Shown here: positions 26,080 through 38,600 of the stretch, piece by piece
Layout: every line of letters starts with the position of its first letter
Numbering within the stretch: position 1 is the first letter of the stretch
Assembly: GCA_026874595.1 (NCBI GenBank)
Contig: CM049322.1
Coordinates: 45,627,340 to 45,691,339 of the forward strand
Length of the DNA stretch: 64,000 nucleotides
Direction of reading: 5' to 3'
Source: Sipunculus nudus
Taxonomy: Eukaryota; Annelida; Sipuncula; Golfingiida; Sipunculidae
The notes under the pieces: generated by a model
What the model was told of the DNA's origin: nothing
The model's database searches: none
The model's input: the letters and a program-made list of their open reading frames with translations, nothing else
Translations under genes and position numbers: made by a program

Positions 26080-27590
26080 AAAGCAGTAAGACAGACAGAG
26101 AGACAGGAAGACAGAGGAAAAACAGTCATTTGAATTATCAATATTCTGGTTGAGTAAAAACAATAGCATTTTTATTTATTTATGGCAGACCAAACAACAA
26201 GGGGACGGGCAAAATTTACAGCAACAGACGAGAAGACAGATATATTGACAGACTGATAGAACTGGATGAGAGTTGACCAGATCTTATTATGGAGATTGCA
26301 TAGATGAATAGCATGACCTAAAATTGTGTAGATAGTACTTTTTTTTAATTAACCTTGACGTTTGACCCCTAGATTTGTTAAAAGTCGAGTTAAACTGATC
26401 AAATATTACGTGATACAAAAATACTAACCTCTCTAGCTTTAAAAGTAATTAAGTTAAAGGAGAGACCCTATATTTTGGGATATCAGTGCGTAACCATGGT
26501 AAAAGCAGATTGATGCAGCTTCTCATCAGAGGGGAGGCCATTGAATGGTAAATAAAATAAGTTACAGTTTATGCGGCAACGATAAATGTTGACGAAGATA
26601 TAAGGAAGAAAAAATTGTGTATTTTGATGACCTTGACCCTTTTTAAACTAGAAGACTTCAGACTCCAGAAGTTCTAACATAATGGCACAATGACCTAATG
26701 AGATAACAATTGACTAGACCATCTTATGGGGAAAGCAAAGAACACAAAATGAGCTATAGTGTATACAGATAGGCTCCATTGACGAATTTTCGACAAATTA
26801 AAATTTCGACCTTTTTTCGATGACCTAGGCCTTCAAACTGAATTGAAAAAAAAAACAATAGGCCTACCGGATATTTTGTTATCAATTGACTGTATAAGTT
26901 CAGACCGGTTGCTACAGAATTGTTGCAAATAGAGTGCGCCCAAATAGTCCTGGCAATGAACGATTTTTATCGATGGAGATTGAACAAAATATTATTAAAG
27001 ATTTCTCACCTGGAATGGATCAATTTAAGGTGTCTTAGTGCACAAATAAAACCTAACCCATTGCAAAGTGTCATTTTCTCCGCAAAATCAAAGATGGCCG
27101 CCATTATAAGTTGTAAAAGATTTGAATTGCCATAATTTCATAACTAAATGACATAGAAAAACATTTAAGGTATCATTTCCAACTAAAATTAGGATACCTG
27201 TTCCTCTGATGACACTTCTGAGGTCGATAAAGTACATATAATGCATAAAGTTTAAGGTCAAGATTAAATTTGGCAGATTAAAAGCCAATTCACTATAATA
27301 TTACCTTTTTTACCGAATGTTTTAAAAACATATCTCAAGTATTATTACCATGTGATAATGAGCTGCCGAAACCTTAGTCTGCAAGACGGCGTATTTCTCG
27401 GAAAAAGTTAAAAATGTTTGCAGATTGCTCTGATGTATTTAAGTTACACATATCATGCTTATATTACAGGTTACAGTTTTAACCTATCATGGTTACACCA
27501 AAACAGTCAGTCTATATAACTACGCTGAAGAAGCCTCCACAAAATATCTAATTCATTTCCTTGTAAGTGGATGTGATACCCCTCCAGGAC
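26080..27590 (+). repeat. Dispersed repeat R2, copy 2, left part
   Basis: Matches 21640-24060 without the LINE fragment. Similarity stops near 27590 and resumes at 32562, with foreign sequence between. Confidence 0.65.
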
Positions 27591-29530
27591 ACAACGTATT
27601 GACCACATAAATAAGCCAGCTGCTAACTTCATGTTTCTAAATTTCTAGTATGGCAAACATGTAGATCAAGAAGCTCAAAAAGGTATGATGTAGGGAACAC
27701 AACCGCCCCTGCCCCCCTTTCACACACACACTCCAAACCTCAACGCTCAAGTTGCAAAGTTTATACCCAGAGTCTTAACTTCTACAGGGTATGTGTCACA
27801 AAGTGCCTCGTGACTGTACACCTTTTCAGGTTTTGTTTTGAGACAGTGTGGCATGCGTGATGTCAAAAGGCCTTTCAGACCCCCAACTCCTTGTTTTTGT
27901 TTCCTTAAGCGATACCCGGGGAATGCCCCTTTGGAATTCATTCAGGCAGAACCTTCATTTAGTGAGTGTTCTGTTCTGGTCTCTATTGTAAAGTTTTGTG
28001 GATAAGCCTGTGTAGTTACAGTAACTTTTAAAAGACCACAGATGTCCATACTGGTTATCTGGTAGGAAATTGGTGGAGGCAAACCTTGACCAGTAAAAAT
28101 CCAGTTGGCCAGAATTCCCCAGAGGAGAGAGAAATGTGATATTTAGCTGGACAATGACTAAAAGCCTAAAAGGCAGAAGGTCTCTCTAGAACTGATGATA
28201 AGCCAACTCTGAGAACACTGAAACTAGGTGAATGAACTCTTAAATATGATTTGTTATTTGCCTGAGACGACCCTTCTTCCCAGTACAGCCCAGGATGGGT
28301 TGGTGATGTGTGTGGGAACGCATGGGCACAACTATATTGTGGTTCCTGATGGTATGGCTGAACTGGCAGGAAACACATGGTTACACCAAACCAGTAGAAA
28401 TCATTTATTGTGGTCTGCAGAGTAAATTTTGTTAAGTTTAAGTATAACTTGTGTAAAACAAAACCAAATGTTATTGTGATTGTTGAGCCTATAATCCAAG
28501 GGGAATCCATTGAGTATTTTTCTATTAATCTCCTAGAACCTTTGTTTTATAATAAGTACATTTTTTGTCAATCCTAATAAAAAGGCATAACATTTTTCCT
28601 TCGCTAGAGCTATATTTCATTGTTTCTCTTCATTTCTTTGTTTTATAGGCTTGAGTCTTGGTACATCTGCCCCATATAGAGCTGCCACTAGAGCGCTAAT
28701 CCTCCCCAACTTGGTGACAAATATGAGGAAAGTCTCTTCTGATGTCCGGGTTAACTTTACATTTTGGGCAATTATGAATATTCTAGCTTAACTGGGACTA
28801 TATGCCACTCAGCATATTTATATACTCTTCTTGTATATAGTTAATACATTTATTGTTATATTCTCCAATACATTTGGTATCAATATATGTTTATGTGTCT
28901 AGTCATACGTGTCCATGCTAAAAGAATTCTAGGCAAGGTCCGACCCAGTCTGACCTTGACATTGGCGAGCGTGCCTGGGTGGACATTTTATGATTTTGAC
29001 CATATGCATGCTTGGAAATATCAATCAAATATCTTACAAAACTATTTATCCAAAATAATCGTTCTGAGGTACAGGGTTTTGGCTGTTTTCCTTCAGTTCG
29101 GGGATCAGGTAAAACGCATTGTGATGCGTAAAGTCTTTCTACGGAAAGCGGTCAACTCAAATAATGATGCAGCTACGGCTGGAGTATAGCTAAATTCTGC
29201 TATGGCAGTAGGCTATTTTTTTGTTGAAGATCAATTTATAGTCCAGTAGAAATTGTCAGTTTCTTTTAAGCAATGATTTAGTGTAGGTCGATGTTACGGC
29301 ATCTTTCTTTTGTGCTACACCAACTGAGGTATATGCTACGGCATTTGTTGGATACTATGGTATTTTTTCCCTCGTAGAGTTTAGGAATTTTCTTTGTATG
29401 GTAGGTGTTTAGTAAGCTTGGGGGTTTTAGAAGCTGTTAAGCTAAACACATTCTCTGTTTTGGAGTTATGTCGATGACTACTTGGTTGTTGTTTTTCTTA
29501 CGTTCGGCCAGCGTATTGGAAACTTATCAA
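27590..29530. other. Foreign segment before the gypsy-like element, unassigned
   Basis: Interrupts R2 copy 2. Holds a stop-ended frame at about 28647-28792 (SLGTSAPYRAATRALILPNL) preceded by a TTTTATAG acceptor-like site, not recognised. The 5' end of the gypsy-like element may lie in its last 300 bp. Confidence 0.35.
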
Positions 29531-29531
29531 G

Positions 29532-30236
29532 GTGGAAGATCTTGAAAAACTGCTCCATGTTGGAGAGAAGTTAGGCTATTCTAGAAAAGATCTCCAGTCC
29601 TTTGTTGATCAAGAACTTTTGCGTTTAAATGAGAAACGTGAAAGTGACATTGCTCGTGAAGAAAGAGCTATTGAAAGGGCCGTATTAGCTAAAGAATGTT
29701 ATCAGACCCATGAACATGAAGTTTTAAAACTAAAAGCACAGTTAGCAGAAAATGCCCCTCCTGAAACACGTGAACAGATTCATAATTCAGGTATACCATC
29801 TCTGAAAATGCCAGCGTTCGAGGAGCATCGTGATAGTCTCGATGCTTACCTTGAACGCTTTGAACGTTATGCAGCAGGTCAGAAATGGGTGAAATCAGGC
29901 TGGGGCCTCCGCCTTAGTGCATTTCTCAAAGGTAAGTCAAAGGTATTTTCACAATTGCCACCACAAGATGCATTGAATTATGATCAACTTAAATTGACAG
30001 GTAAGTTTGAGACTTGTGTATTGATAAATGGTACTGTCAGGACTTTCCCGGTGGCTGATGTTGACATTGATACGCCATTTTACACAAATAAAACTCATGC
30101 ATTATGCATGGACAATCCGGTATACGATGTTATAGTGGGAAACATCAAAGATGCTAGGGAGCCACAACATCACGATAGAAAGTGGGTTTCAATCAATTAT
30201 AATGCTTGGCCCATTCTGTCCAGACCAGATCTATGA
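29532..30236 (+). pseudogene. Retrotransposon gag plus protease remnant
   Basis: An open frame of 234 codons. The charged, coiled-coil-like start is followed by LKMPAFEEHRDSLDAYLERF, typical of gypsy gag proteins (a hydrophobic gag-like region). The frame then jumps at about codon 155 into LINGTVRTFPVADVDIDTPF and NPVYDVIVGN, the region after the catalytic aspartate in gypsy proteases. The DTG/DSG active site and any zinc knuckle are missing, implying an internal deletion. Confidence 0.6.
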
Positions 30237-30271
30237 CACTCTAGCAAAATAAGCCATCTAAGCCACTAAAA

Positions 30272-30484
30272 GTGCCTAGTGTAATATCAGAGGTGAGTAA
30301 AACGGAATTTGTTCAAGCTCAAGCTAAGGACAAAACAACTTCTCCTCTCTTCGAGAGAGTCCATGACAATGATGGTAAGCACAAGTTTACACTAAAAAGG
30401 GGTACCTTAGTTAGATTGATTATGTCAGGACAAAAATTTCATAGACCATACACAATTTGTTGTTCCAAAACAGTTCAGACCTGA
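30272..30484 (+). pseudogene. Retrotransposon spacer between protease and integrase
   Basis: A short open frame, including KHKFTLKRGTLVRLI, resembling the segment that precedes the integrase zinc-binding domain in gypsy polyproteins. It is shifted relative to the flanking frames. Confidence 0.45.
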
Positions 30485-30494
30485 TATAATCAAA

Positions 30495-31309
30495 GTGGCC
30501 CATGAAAACATAATGTCTGGACATCAGGGCATTTCCCGAACATTGGAGGGAGTTGCATCACAATTCTTTTGGCCAGGTATGTTTCGAGATGTTTCTGATT
30601 TCTGTAAATCTTGTGACCTCTGTCAAAAGACCATCCTAAAAGGTAGGGTTACCAAAGTGCCATTGGGCAAAGTTCCACTTATAACCGAGCCTTTCCAAAG
30701 ATTAGCAATGGATCTGGTTGGACCAATATTTCCAGCAACAGATAGAGGCCAGAGATTTATTCTTACGGTCATGGACTATGCCACTCGTTATCCAGGGGCC
30801 ATTGCGCTAAGGAATATCGAGACAGAAATATTTGCAGAAGCGCTGTTAGACATATATAATCGTTTGGGCATTACGTCAGAGGTACTCACTGACATGGGTT
30901 CCCAATTTACTTCTGCCATCATGCGAGCATCAAACAGTTGACAACCACCCAATACAATCCAAAATGTAATAGGATGATAGAAAAGTTTAACGGTAACTTG
31001 AAAATGATGCTCAAAAGAATGTGTTCAGAGCAACCAAGAGACTGGGACCGCTATTTAGCACCAGTTCTCTTTGCAATCCGTGAAGCTAAACACGAATCTT
31101 TAGGTGGGTTCTCGCCTTTTGAACTCCTATTTGGCATGTCAGTGAGAGGGCCAATGAGGGTCCTTAAAGAGCTTCTCACTCATGACGACTCTGATTCTGA
31201 TGTTAAAACCACTTACCGGTATGTTATAGACTTAAAAGAGAGGTTGACAGAAACTGTAAGTTTAGCACAGGATATGCATGGTAAGGCCTCAATGAGATAC
31301 AAAGGCTAA
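30495..31309 (+). pseudogene. Retrotransposon integrase
   Basis: The zinc-binding H2C2 domain is visible (HENIMSGH ... CKSCDLC), then the catalytic core with AMDLVGPI (first D), EVLTDMGSQF (second D) and, after a frame change at about 30938, NRMIEKFNG (E). LLFGMSVRGP and an AQDM...RYKG helix follow. It integrates the element's DNA copy in an intact transposon. It is split by a stop at about 30941 and probably inactive. Confidence 0.75.
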
Positions 31310-31530
31310 TTTGACAGGACTGCTAAACCCAGACGTTTGGGAGTAGGTGATCAGCTTTTGGTCCTTTTGCCCACTGATAAAAATAAATTGCTGCTACAGT
31401 GGAAGGGTCCTTTCCAAGTTTTGGAGAAAGTCAAGACTGCGATTACCGGATAAAGGTAAAAGGTAAGGTGAAAACATTTCACATAAACTTGTTGAAACGG
31501 TACCTCACAAGACCGTCAGGCGAATCTGAG
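31310..31530 (+). pseudogene. Integrase C-terminal GPF/Y-like module
   Basis: LLLQWKGPFQVLEK in one frame and DYRIKVKGKVKTFHINLLKR in the next match the GPF/Y module that ends gypsy-type integrases, where WKGPF is the signature. A frameshift splits it near 31440. Confidence 0.6.
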
Positions 31531-31699
31531 CAAAATGGTATGGGGTTATTTGATTTTCCCTGTGATAGTACAATTTTGGCTGGATTACAATCCACGGATG
31601 TAATTTTTTTAGATAAAAGTCAGGATAGGACTGAAGATGTTGATATTGGTAATGAAAAGTGTATTGTTCCAATGCCAAGTGTTAATCGCACACAAGGAC

Positions 31700-32561
31700 C
31701 AGAGCAGGTAAATATGTGTGATGAACTTTCTCCTCAACAAAAAGCTGAGTTGATAGACCTCATAAACAGGAATGAAAGAACATTTACAGATGTACCAAAA
31801 CGGACAAATGTCTTTGAATGTGATGCCCAGCTCACTTCTCACCTTCCTGTTAGGTCTAAACCTCACAACGTACCTCACGCAATGAAAGAAACCATGGATA
31901 ATGAGATAAGTGATATGTTATCTCTAGGGGTGATCGAAAGATCTAATTCAAGATATGCAGCACCTGTGGTCATGGTTCGGAAGCCCGACAATTCGGTTCG
32001 CTTTTCCATTGATTTCCGAAAATTGAATCGTGTTATCATGTTCGATCTGGAACCAATGACAAACCCTGAACATATGTCTGGCCGAGTTGAGAAATAGTAA
32101 ATTTTTTTCCAAAATTGATCTAACTAAAGGATATTGGCAGATCGCCGTGACTGACAGGTCTATGGAGTTGACATCCTTTGTAACCCCAGATGCACAATAT
32201 CATTTTAACTTCATACCATTCGGGTTGGTTGTTGCAGGCGCGGTATTCACCAGAATGATGCGCAAATTGTTTGCTGATGTTCTGGGGGTTACCTGGTACA
32301 TCGATGATGTCCTGTGTCACACTGAAAACTGGCCAGACCATGTGAAACTCCTTGAAAAGGTATTTGGCATACTTCCGTCTGCTAATTTAGCGGCAAAACC
32401 AAAAAATGATTCCTTGGTTACACAAACCTGGGTTTTCTTGGCAATAAAATAGGAATGGGCAGGCTTGGAACTGACCCAGTCTTACTGCAGAAAGTCAGCA
32501 ATGCAACACGACCAACCACCAAGAAAGAGGTTAGGTCCTTCTTAGGTTTGACGGGTTATTG
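31700..32561 (+). pseudogene. Retrotransposon reverse transcriptase (3'-truncated)
   Basis: Motifs in order: VIERSNSRYAAPVVMVRK, FSIDFRKLNRV, FSKIDLTKGYWQI, FIPFGLVVAGAVF, the catalytic YIDD box at 32297-32308, and, after another frame change, TKKEVRSFLGLTGY. Frames change at about 32090 and 32440. Sequence of the R2 repeat resumes directly after LGLTGY, so RNase H is missing. Confidence 0.75.
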
Positions 32562-32880
32562 TCTGTTTTGAAGTTATCGTAAATAGGTTTAAACTACATG
32601 GTCCTACCTGTGGTATCAGCATAGTGTCTGTGTGACATAAATGCATCAGCAACTTCTGCAACAACATATGTTGGCTATTTTGTATAAGAAATAAAGGTTA
32701 TATACACTGCCGTGAAGATTTGGCATTCTGCATTTCCTTCTGCATGCTCATCAGAAATGTTTATTCTGACCTTATCTTCTGCAAAGCATGTCACTGATAC
32801 CAATCAGAACCTGCCGTTGACAATGACTCGAATTTTTAGAACCTGTCAAGAATACATTAGGGGTAAGAAATCAGATTTCC
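32562..32880 (+). repeat. Dispersed repeat R2, copy 2, right part
   Basis: ACTACATGGTCCTACCTGTG and following sequence match 24175-24470. It continues the R2 copy interrupted at 27590. Confidence 0.65.
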
Positions 32881-32883
32881 AGT

Positions 32884-34310
32884 GTCCTTATTAGTTTCGG
32901 CTTATCCTAACAGATGTCACCTAGGTCCCTCTCTAATAGCAAAATCATTCTTGATATCTAAACTACAGTATTTTATATCAAACATAAGGATACCAACATA
33001 TTTAAGTGTGAAGGTTAATAAGCTTTTGTTTTCATTTATATGGAACAATAGAAATGAAAGAATTAAAAGAACAATTCTAATACAGGATATAAGCAAGGAT
33101 GGGTTAAATACACCACATTTGGATTCAGTAATTCATGCCTCAAGAATTTCCTGGATTCAAAGATTCATAAAACCAGAAGACAAACCTTAACCTTTTTGTT
33201 TCAGTTGTTACATGAAATGTTTATGCCCTAACGTGGATTATTTTTTAATAGTAATAAAGAGGTAAAATATTCTTACCTATAATATACAACAGTTTAACAA
33301 AGAAATATTGATGAGTTATGTTGTTCTAAGAAAGCAGTATTTTGAGAATATTCCGATAAGTCAGCAAATAATATGGAAAAACAAGCAATTCAAAGTATCA
33401 GGACACACTTTTTTTATTTGGAAATCGTTGTACAATTAACAGTTATGACAGGGAATGGTCTTTTTCAAGGTGATGGTCAGGCAATACCATTGAATATGGA
33501 CGTACAAAGGAATATCAGGAGCATAATTCTTAAAGTGGTATGCATTGGTTTCAAAGTGTAAGAAGAATGATGTGCCAGCTGTTACATGAGATTATAACCC
33601 TTTGGAATATCAGTTTTATAAAAAGAAAATAATGATTTAATTGATGCTCCTACCATGGTGTTATGTTCTGCTTGTAAAAGAAATGCATTAAATGAAAAGT
33701 TAAGTGTACAAAAAGTTTGTAAATATATCACTAATTTAGATATAGAATGGGAAAATGTATACTTACTACCAACAATAATATTTTAAGACATAAAGTCACC
33801 ATTTCGGTATAAATTTCTCCAAAACATTCTTATTACAAATATTTGTTGTACAAGCGGAATATTAAAGATTGAAATAGATGTACTTTTTGTAAGAGTGGTC
33901 CTGAAACATTGGCCAATCATTTTTGGCATTGTTTTGAAGTAACAGAGTTATGATCAGGATTAGAACATTCGAGTAAGAATCTTGGTAATAAGTAAAATAT
34001 CAGTGTTATTTGGAGATGCAGATTCCTCGGCAATTTGTAACTTGTTCATTCTTTTGACCAATTAATATATATACATTTATTTAACAGGAACTAATGAGGA
34101 AACCCTAAGTTTAACACAATTACAGTTTATTATTTGGAATTATGCAATAATAGAGTTTGTGATTGCACAAAACAGAAATAAAATGGAAAATTTCTATAAA
34201 AGATGGGGATTATATGCCCAAGAAAGGAACATGAAGGTTTATGATATGATAGTGATGCACTCCAGGGGAAAGATTTATCGATGTTGGTCACGGCAGTCCT
34301 AACTCTTATA
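32884..34310 (+). mobile_element. LINE fragment (L1/Tx1-like ORF2 C-terminal region)
   Basis: The first frame reads KLLFSFIWNNRNERIKRTIL followed by GLNTPHLDSVIHASRISWIQ, typical of the region after reverse transcriptase in L1/Tx1-type LINEs. Farther on, in changing frames, comes CTFCKSGPETLANHFWHCFE-like sequence, the cysteine/histidine motif at the C-terminus of these proteins. Many stops mark it as dead. Confidence 0.6.
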
Positions 34311-34837
34311 TAAAATATGTGAAAAGTCCAACCTAAGATCTGCAGTAAAGATGCGCTAGAGTCCAAATTTGGATCGGTAGTTCATTTTAACGTAATTTGG
34401 AACTGGACTTGAGTCGTAGTCAGCCCGAGTCCACCTCAATACACTGAAAAAAACAGGGATCCCTGATTTATACAAAAGTTATCAGAATATTACAAAATAT
34501 AGAAATTTTTTCGTCTGACAGATCTGCCTTTCTGAATTGTTAAGTAGCTACCTTATATCGTTGAAACAGGAAATAATGATGGCAAATATGCGTTCCACTA
34601 CAGTCATGATTTGAAAGTCGACCGGTCTTCATCAGATGCAAAATAACTCTAGACTTAATAAAAAAATAAAACAGATACATTTTGATATTGACAGTGTTAT
34701 CTAAGATTAAATAAGCTTAATATTTTTGTTGGAAAAGGTTAAAAATGAAACCAATAACCAAGTTATTCTTACTTTGTAAGTAAATCTACGTAGTGCGCTC
34801 ATTATTTATTCTCCTTCTACGTCTGTGCCTTTCACGA

Positions 34838-34955
34838 CAAAACTGACATAATAACTCTTGTACACGAAACAATAACTCGAGCGCAAGAAAATAATAAGTC
34901 GTGCGCACAATAAATTATGTTGTGCGGACTACTAACTTTGTCGTGCGCACGAGAT
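34838..34955. repeat. 21-bp minisatellite, second locus
   Basis: Five to six diverged units with AATAATAAGTCGTGCGCAC-like sequence, the same monomer as 14764-14910, about 20 kb away. Confidence 0.7.
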
Positions 34956-35135
34956 TAAATAATTTTTGTTTGTTACCTCAACGATACTCTGCAGGATGTG
35001 ACTCTGTAGCAACCGACTTAAGTCTCCATGTATCATATAAAATGTGTGATTTAATTTTGGGTATTTGCCTTTATTTTTTTAAAAAAACTAGTTAAGTGGC
35101 TGTATATCTAGCACTAAATTGGCTGACACACACGC

Positions 35136-35138
<3 letters not shown>

Positions 35139-35214
<76 letters not shown>
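35139..35214. repeat. (TA)n(GA)n compound microsatellite
   Basis: About 30 TA units followed by about 7 GA units. Confidence 0.95.
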
Positions 35215-35215
<1 letters not shown>

Positions 35216-36699
35216 AAGTGAAAGAGAGAGATGGCGTACGTGATAGTGTGTGTGTAATTTAACTGTGATTTTTAGACTTTACATCGAAAGAAAAGACACT
35301 TCTCGCAAAGAGGCATAGAAAAATTATGCATGTATAATATATAAATTGAAAAAGCATGTATAGGGCACGGTTTAAGATTGCTGATGGATGAGCTAGCTCT
35401 CTCTTTAGAGGACACCCCTGTGTTTCTCTGTCGTTCAGTACTCATACCCATATGTGCATATCTGCTATTTTTGTACTTGGATAGCTTGCAGTCACTCACA
35501 TATTTTATTAAATAAACAAAGACACCGGCGCATGCATCACTGAGGTAGAAGACACGAAGTGTGCCTCAAAAACCGCAACCTAAGCAATGGAATGGAAGTC
35601 TTGGGTGCGTCTCAGTGTTTCAGCAGGGTTCCATTTTTGCGACCTGGTCATAGATTAGGACCATTAATATATGGATGAGTTATATCAAATCCAATGAGCG
35701 CAAAATCTTATAAACAACAAATATTTTACTGATGCAAGAGAAATGTGTTATAATTTAAAACAGAAATCTTTGAACAAACACGATCTATTGTTATGCATAA
35801 TTTCAATTATTCTTTTCTCAATTATTTCTTATTTTTTAACTTTTTTTTGACGATTGAACTTCAGATATACTAAGGATTATAATCCGCGGTAATTACAATT
35901 CAAGAATATCGCAATTTTGTAACCAGGAGTCAATACGGTGTTGTTTTGCTGACATATGTACGTAATTTTGTGTAATCGTTGATAATTAAACATAGATATG
36001 TTTAATTGTGTTCCATGGTCTACAGATTTAAAGGGGAGCCGGGACCAACGGCCGTGTTTCAGTGAAGACCGATTACTCTATGTATTTTAATCCTCGCCAT
36101 TTTCAACGTTCATACTCAACAAATGATACGAAATAAAGAATGGATACAATGAAATGATGAACAGCTCACACACACGCAGACGCACGCAAATTTACAGACC
36201 ACTGATGTATGTCCTGGTGATGAACTGATTTGTTATCTGGTGTGTATCTAATTAATCCCCGTAAAACTTAATTGTATTTAATGTGATATATCAACTGGGG
36301 TCCAGAAGGCATCCGCATAAGGCAACAAGTATGTCATATGAGCCAAAATGATCAGCCGCGAGGAACAGTTATATTGCATGAACACAGGTGCGCGTACTTA
36401 AAATCCCCTATCACTTTTCGGCCAAGGCCGAAAAATCCTAAGTGAAGTACTAATTATTCTTTCCTGTATTTCACTATTACATGAAACGGTAATGAAAGCA
36501 AGATCTCGGGGCCGATTAATTGTATCCGCCAAAAAGAAGTTTTGCGTATACTATGTTTTTGACCGGGTTACGCCACGGCCGCGTTCGTTTCAGGAGAACT
36601 CCTCTGAGACTGCTGGATATTTTTTTTTTCCGAAACTTGCACCAATTATCGGGTAACATGTGAACTGGTGCTTAACCAATTGCCGTTGACCTCTGACTT

Positions 36700-37690
36700 T
36701 TCCTTTCTGCCCAGCGTCCATTTGTTCGTCTGTTTCCACATATATCTCGGGAACCGTTTGACCTATCGGGAAAAACATTTTGTGCAAATGTAGCCCTTGG
36801 TTAGCTTTATAATATACACAAAAAATGGTGGCGCCACCTGCAACCATGTTTGCACAGTGTCCATCTGTTCATCTTCCTTGGGTTAAAATTACCCATATAT
36901 CTGCAGTGGTTTGACTAATTCACCTGAAATTCAGCATGCGTATACATCCTAGATAGCTTTCTTGATTTTATGACAGGTGGCGCCACCTACATTCACGTTC
37001 ACTCTGCAGATATCCATGCTTATATCTCGGGAACCGTTTGACCGAATGGGCTAAAATTTTGCATGTGTATAGATCTCACATAGCTCTTTATCATACGCAA
37101 AACTAGTGGCGCCACCTGCAACCGATTTGGACAGCGTCCGTCTGTTTGTCTGCCATGGAAAAATATCACTCATATATCTGTAGTGGTTTAACATATCTGC
37201 CTAAAATTTTGCAGTTTTATACATCCTGGACATCTTTCTTGATTTTATGACAGGTGGCGCCACCTACATTCTAGTTTACGCTGCAGACATCCAAGCTCAT
37301 ATCTCAGAAACCGTTTGATCAATTGGGCCAAAATTTTGCATGTGTATAGATCCCACATAGCTTTTTATCAAACACAAAACTGGAGGGGCCACCTGCAACC
37401 ATTTTTGTACAGCGTCCATCTGTTCATCTGCCGTGGGCTGAAATCACTCATATCTCCGTTGTGGTTTGACTTATCTGCCTAGAACTTTTGCGTATTTTTA
37501 CATCTTGGATAGCTTTCTCGATTTTATTTTTTTTGGCAGTTGGCGCAACCTACATTTATTTTCACGCTGCAGACTTTCAGGCTTATATCTCAGGAATGGT
37601 TGGGCGTATCCCCCTGAAATTTTGCATGTATATGAGATGTGTATACCTATATATACATTTCGGCTGCAGACATCCACGCTAATATGCAGC
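36700..37690. repeat. Satellite-like array with GGTGGCGCCACC palindromes
   Basis: Palindrome copies start at 36827, 36976, 37105, 37253, 37382 (degenerate) and 37539 (degenerate), giving spacings of 149, 129, 148, 129 and 157 bp. Two alternating half-units make a higher-order unit of about 277 bp. Each half carries an ATCTCGGGAACCGTTTGACC-like or ATATCTGTAGTGGTTTGAC-like block. Confidence 0.8.
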
Positions 37691-38547
37691 ACACCTCACT
37701 CTCTTTCCCCTTGCCACTCAATCCATGCCTCAATTCACCCGTTCCACTCAGATTTTGGCTGATACACATATAGTCGCTTGTCGACTACCCGTATTCTAGT
37801 TATATTTGTTGTTGGTTATATTACCCCTATTGATATTTTTTTAACACACTCTTCTCATCGAAATATTTACAATTAAGTTAACGTATATGTTATATAACTG
37901 TTTCATGTTTTGGAATAATGTTTCTATTGCCGAGGCATTTGAGTGTCTTGATCCTTGACTTTAATGCCCGTGAACCTTGCTATAGTGACAATATAGGAAT
38001 AGAAACTTAATTAAATTAAACCTCTTAATAGCCAGATATACAACAATACCTCGCAAACCTCTCCGTAATATACTATCCATATATTACTAAAATTGTCATG
38101 TTTGTTTGTTTGTTTGTTAAAGAAAACCCGAGTAGACGGACCATGACAGTGGGCTAGTTTTGCTATCAGCGTCAGTCAGATGCCCACACTTACAGAATGC
38201 CCTTCCACTTGCACACTATTGAGTTCCTGGCAGATTGGTTCTGTATGGAGCACCAGACGTCACTACCTTACGAATCTGGGGAGTTCGCTACCTTACGGGT
38301 ACTGGGACACACTACGAGGCAATATACCCTTCCTCTGCAACGGGACACAACAGGTCCAAATCGTTTAGTTATCTATGACACTATGTTTCACCTAAACAAA
38401 CACAGCACGTCATAGGGTCTCTCCCTCTTTCATTCTGTACCCGCTCGATTATGTCGAAACACAGATGCCTTGGAGTTACATTCTTTAATAACAACTAATC
38501 TGTTATGAAGAAAAATATTTTTAGGACGGTAATTATTATTATTATTG

Positions 38548-38600
<53 letters not shown>

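Larger units (their letters stand above)
29532..32561 (+). mobile_element. Broken Ty3/gypsy-like retrotransposon with integrase before reverse transcriptase
   Basis: Frames in order show a gag-like N-terminus, the tail of an aspartic protease region, an H2C2 zinc-binding and DDE integrase, a GPF/Y-like module, and then reverse transcriptase. This PR-IN-RT order differs from standard Ty3/gypsy (PR-RT-RH-IN) and resembles the described Gmr1-like group. The element is defective: the frame changes several times, the gag C-terminus and protease active site appear deleted near 30000, and sequence stops within RT at 32561, with no RNase H or 3' LTR. A 5' LTR was not resolved; repeated GCTACGGCA-like motifs at 29160-29360 may be part of it. 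Confidence 0.75.
34320..36690. other. Intergenic, only simple repeats recognised
   Basis: Contains the second 21-bp minisatellite and a (TA)n(GA)n tract; otherwise nothing recognised on either strand. Confidence 0.4.

Noticed and set aside
36827-37550. CRISPR-like regular spacing
   Set aside because: The repeated unit is much longer than the palindrome, spacers are themselves repeated, and the DNA is eukaryotic.
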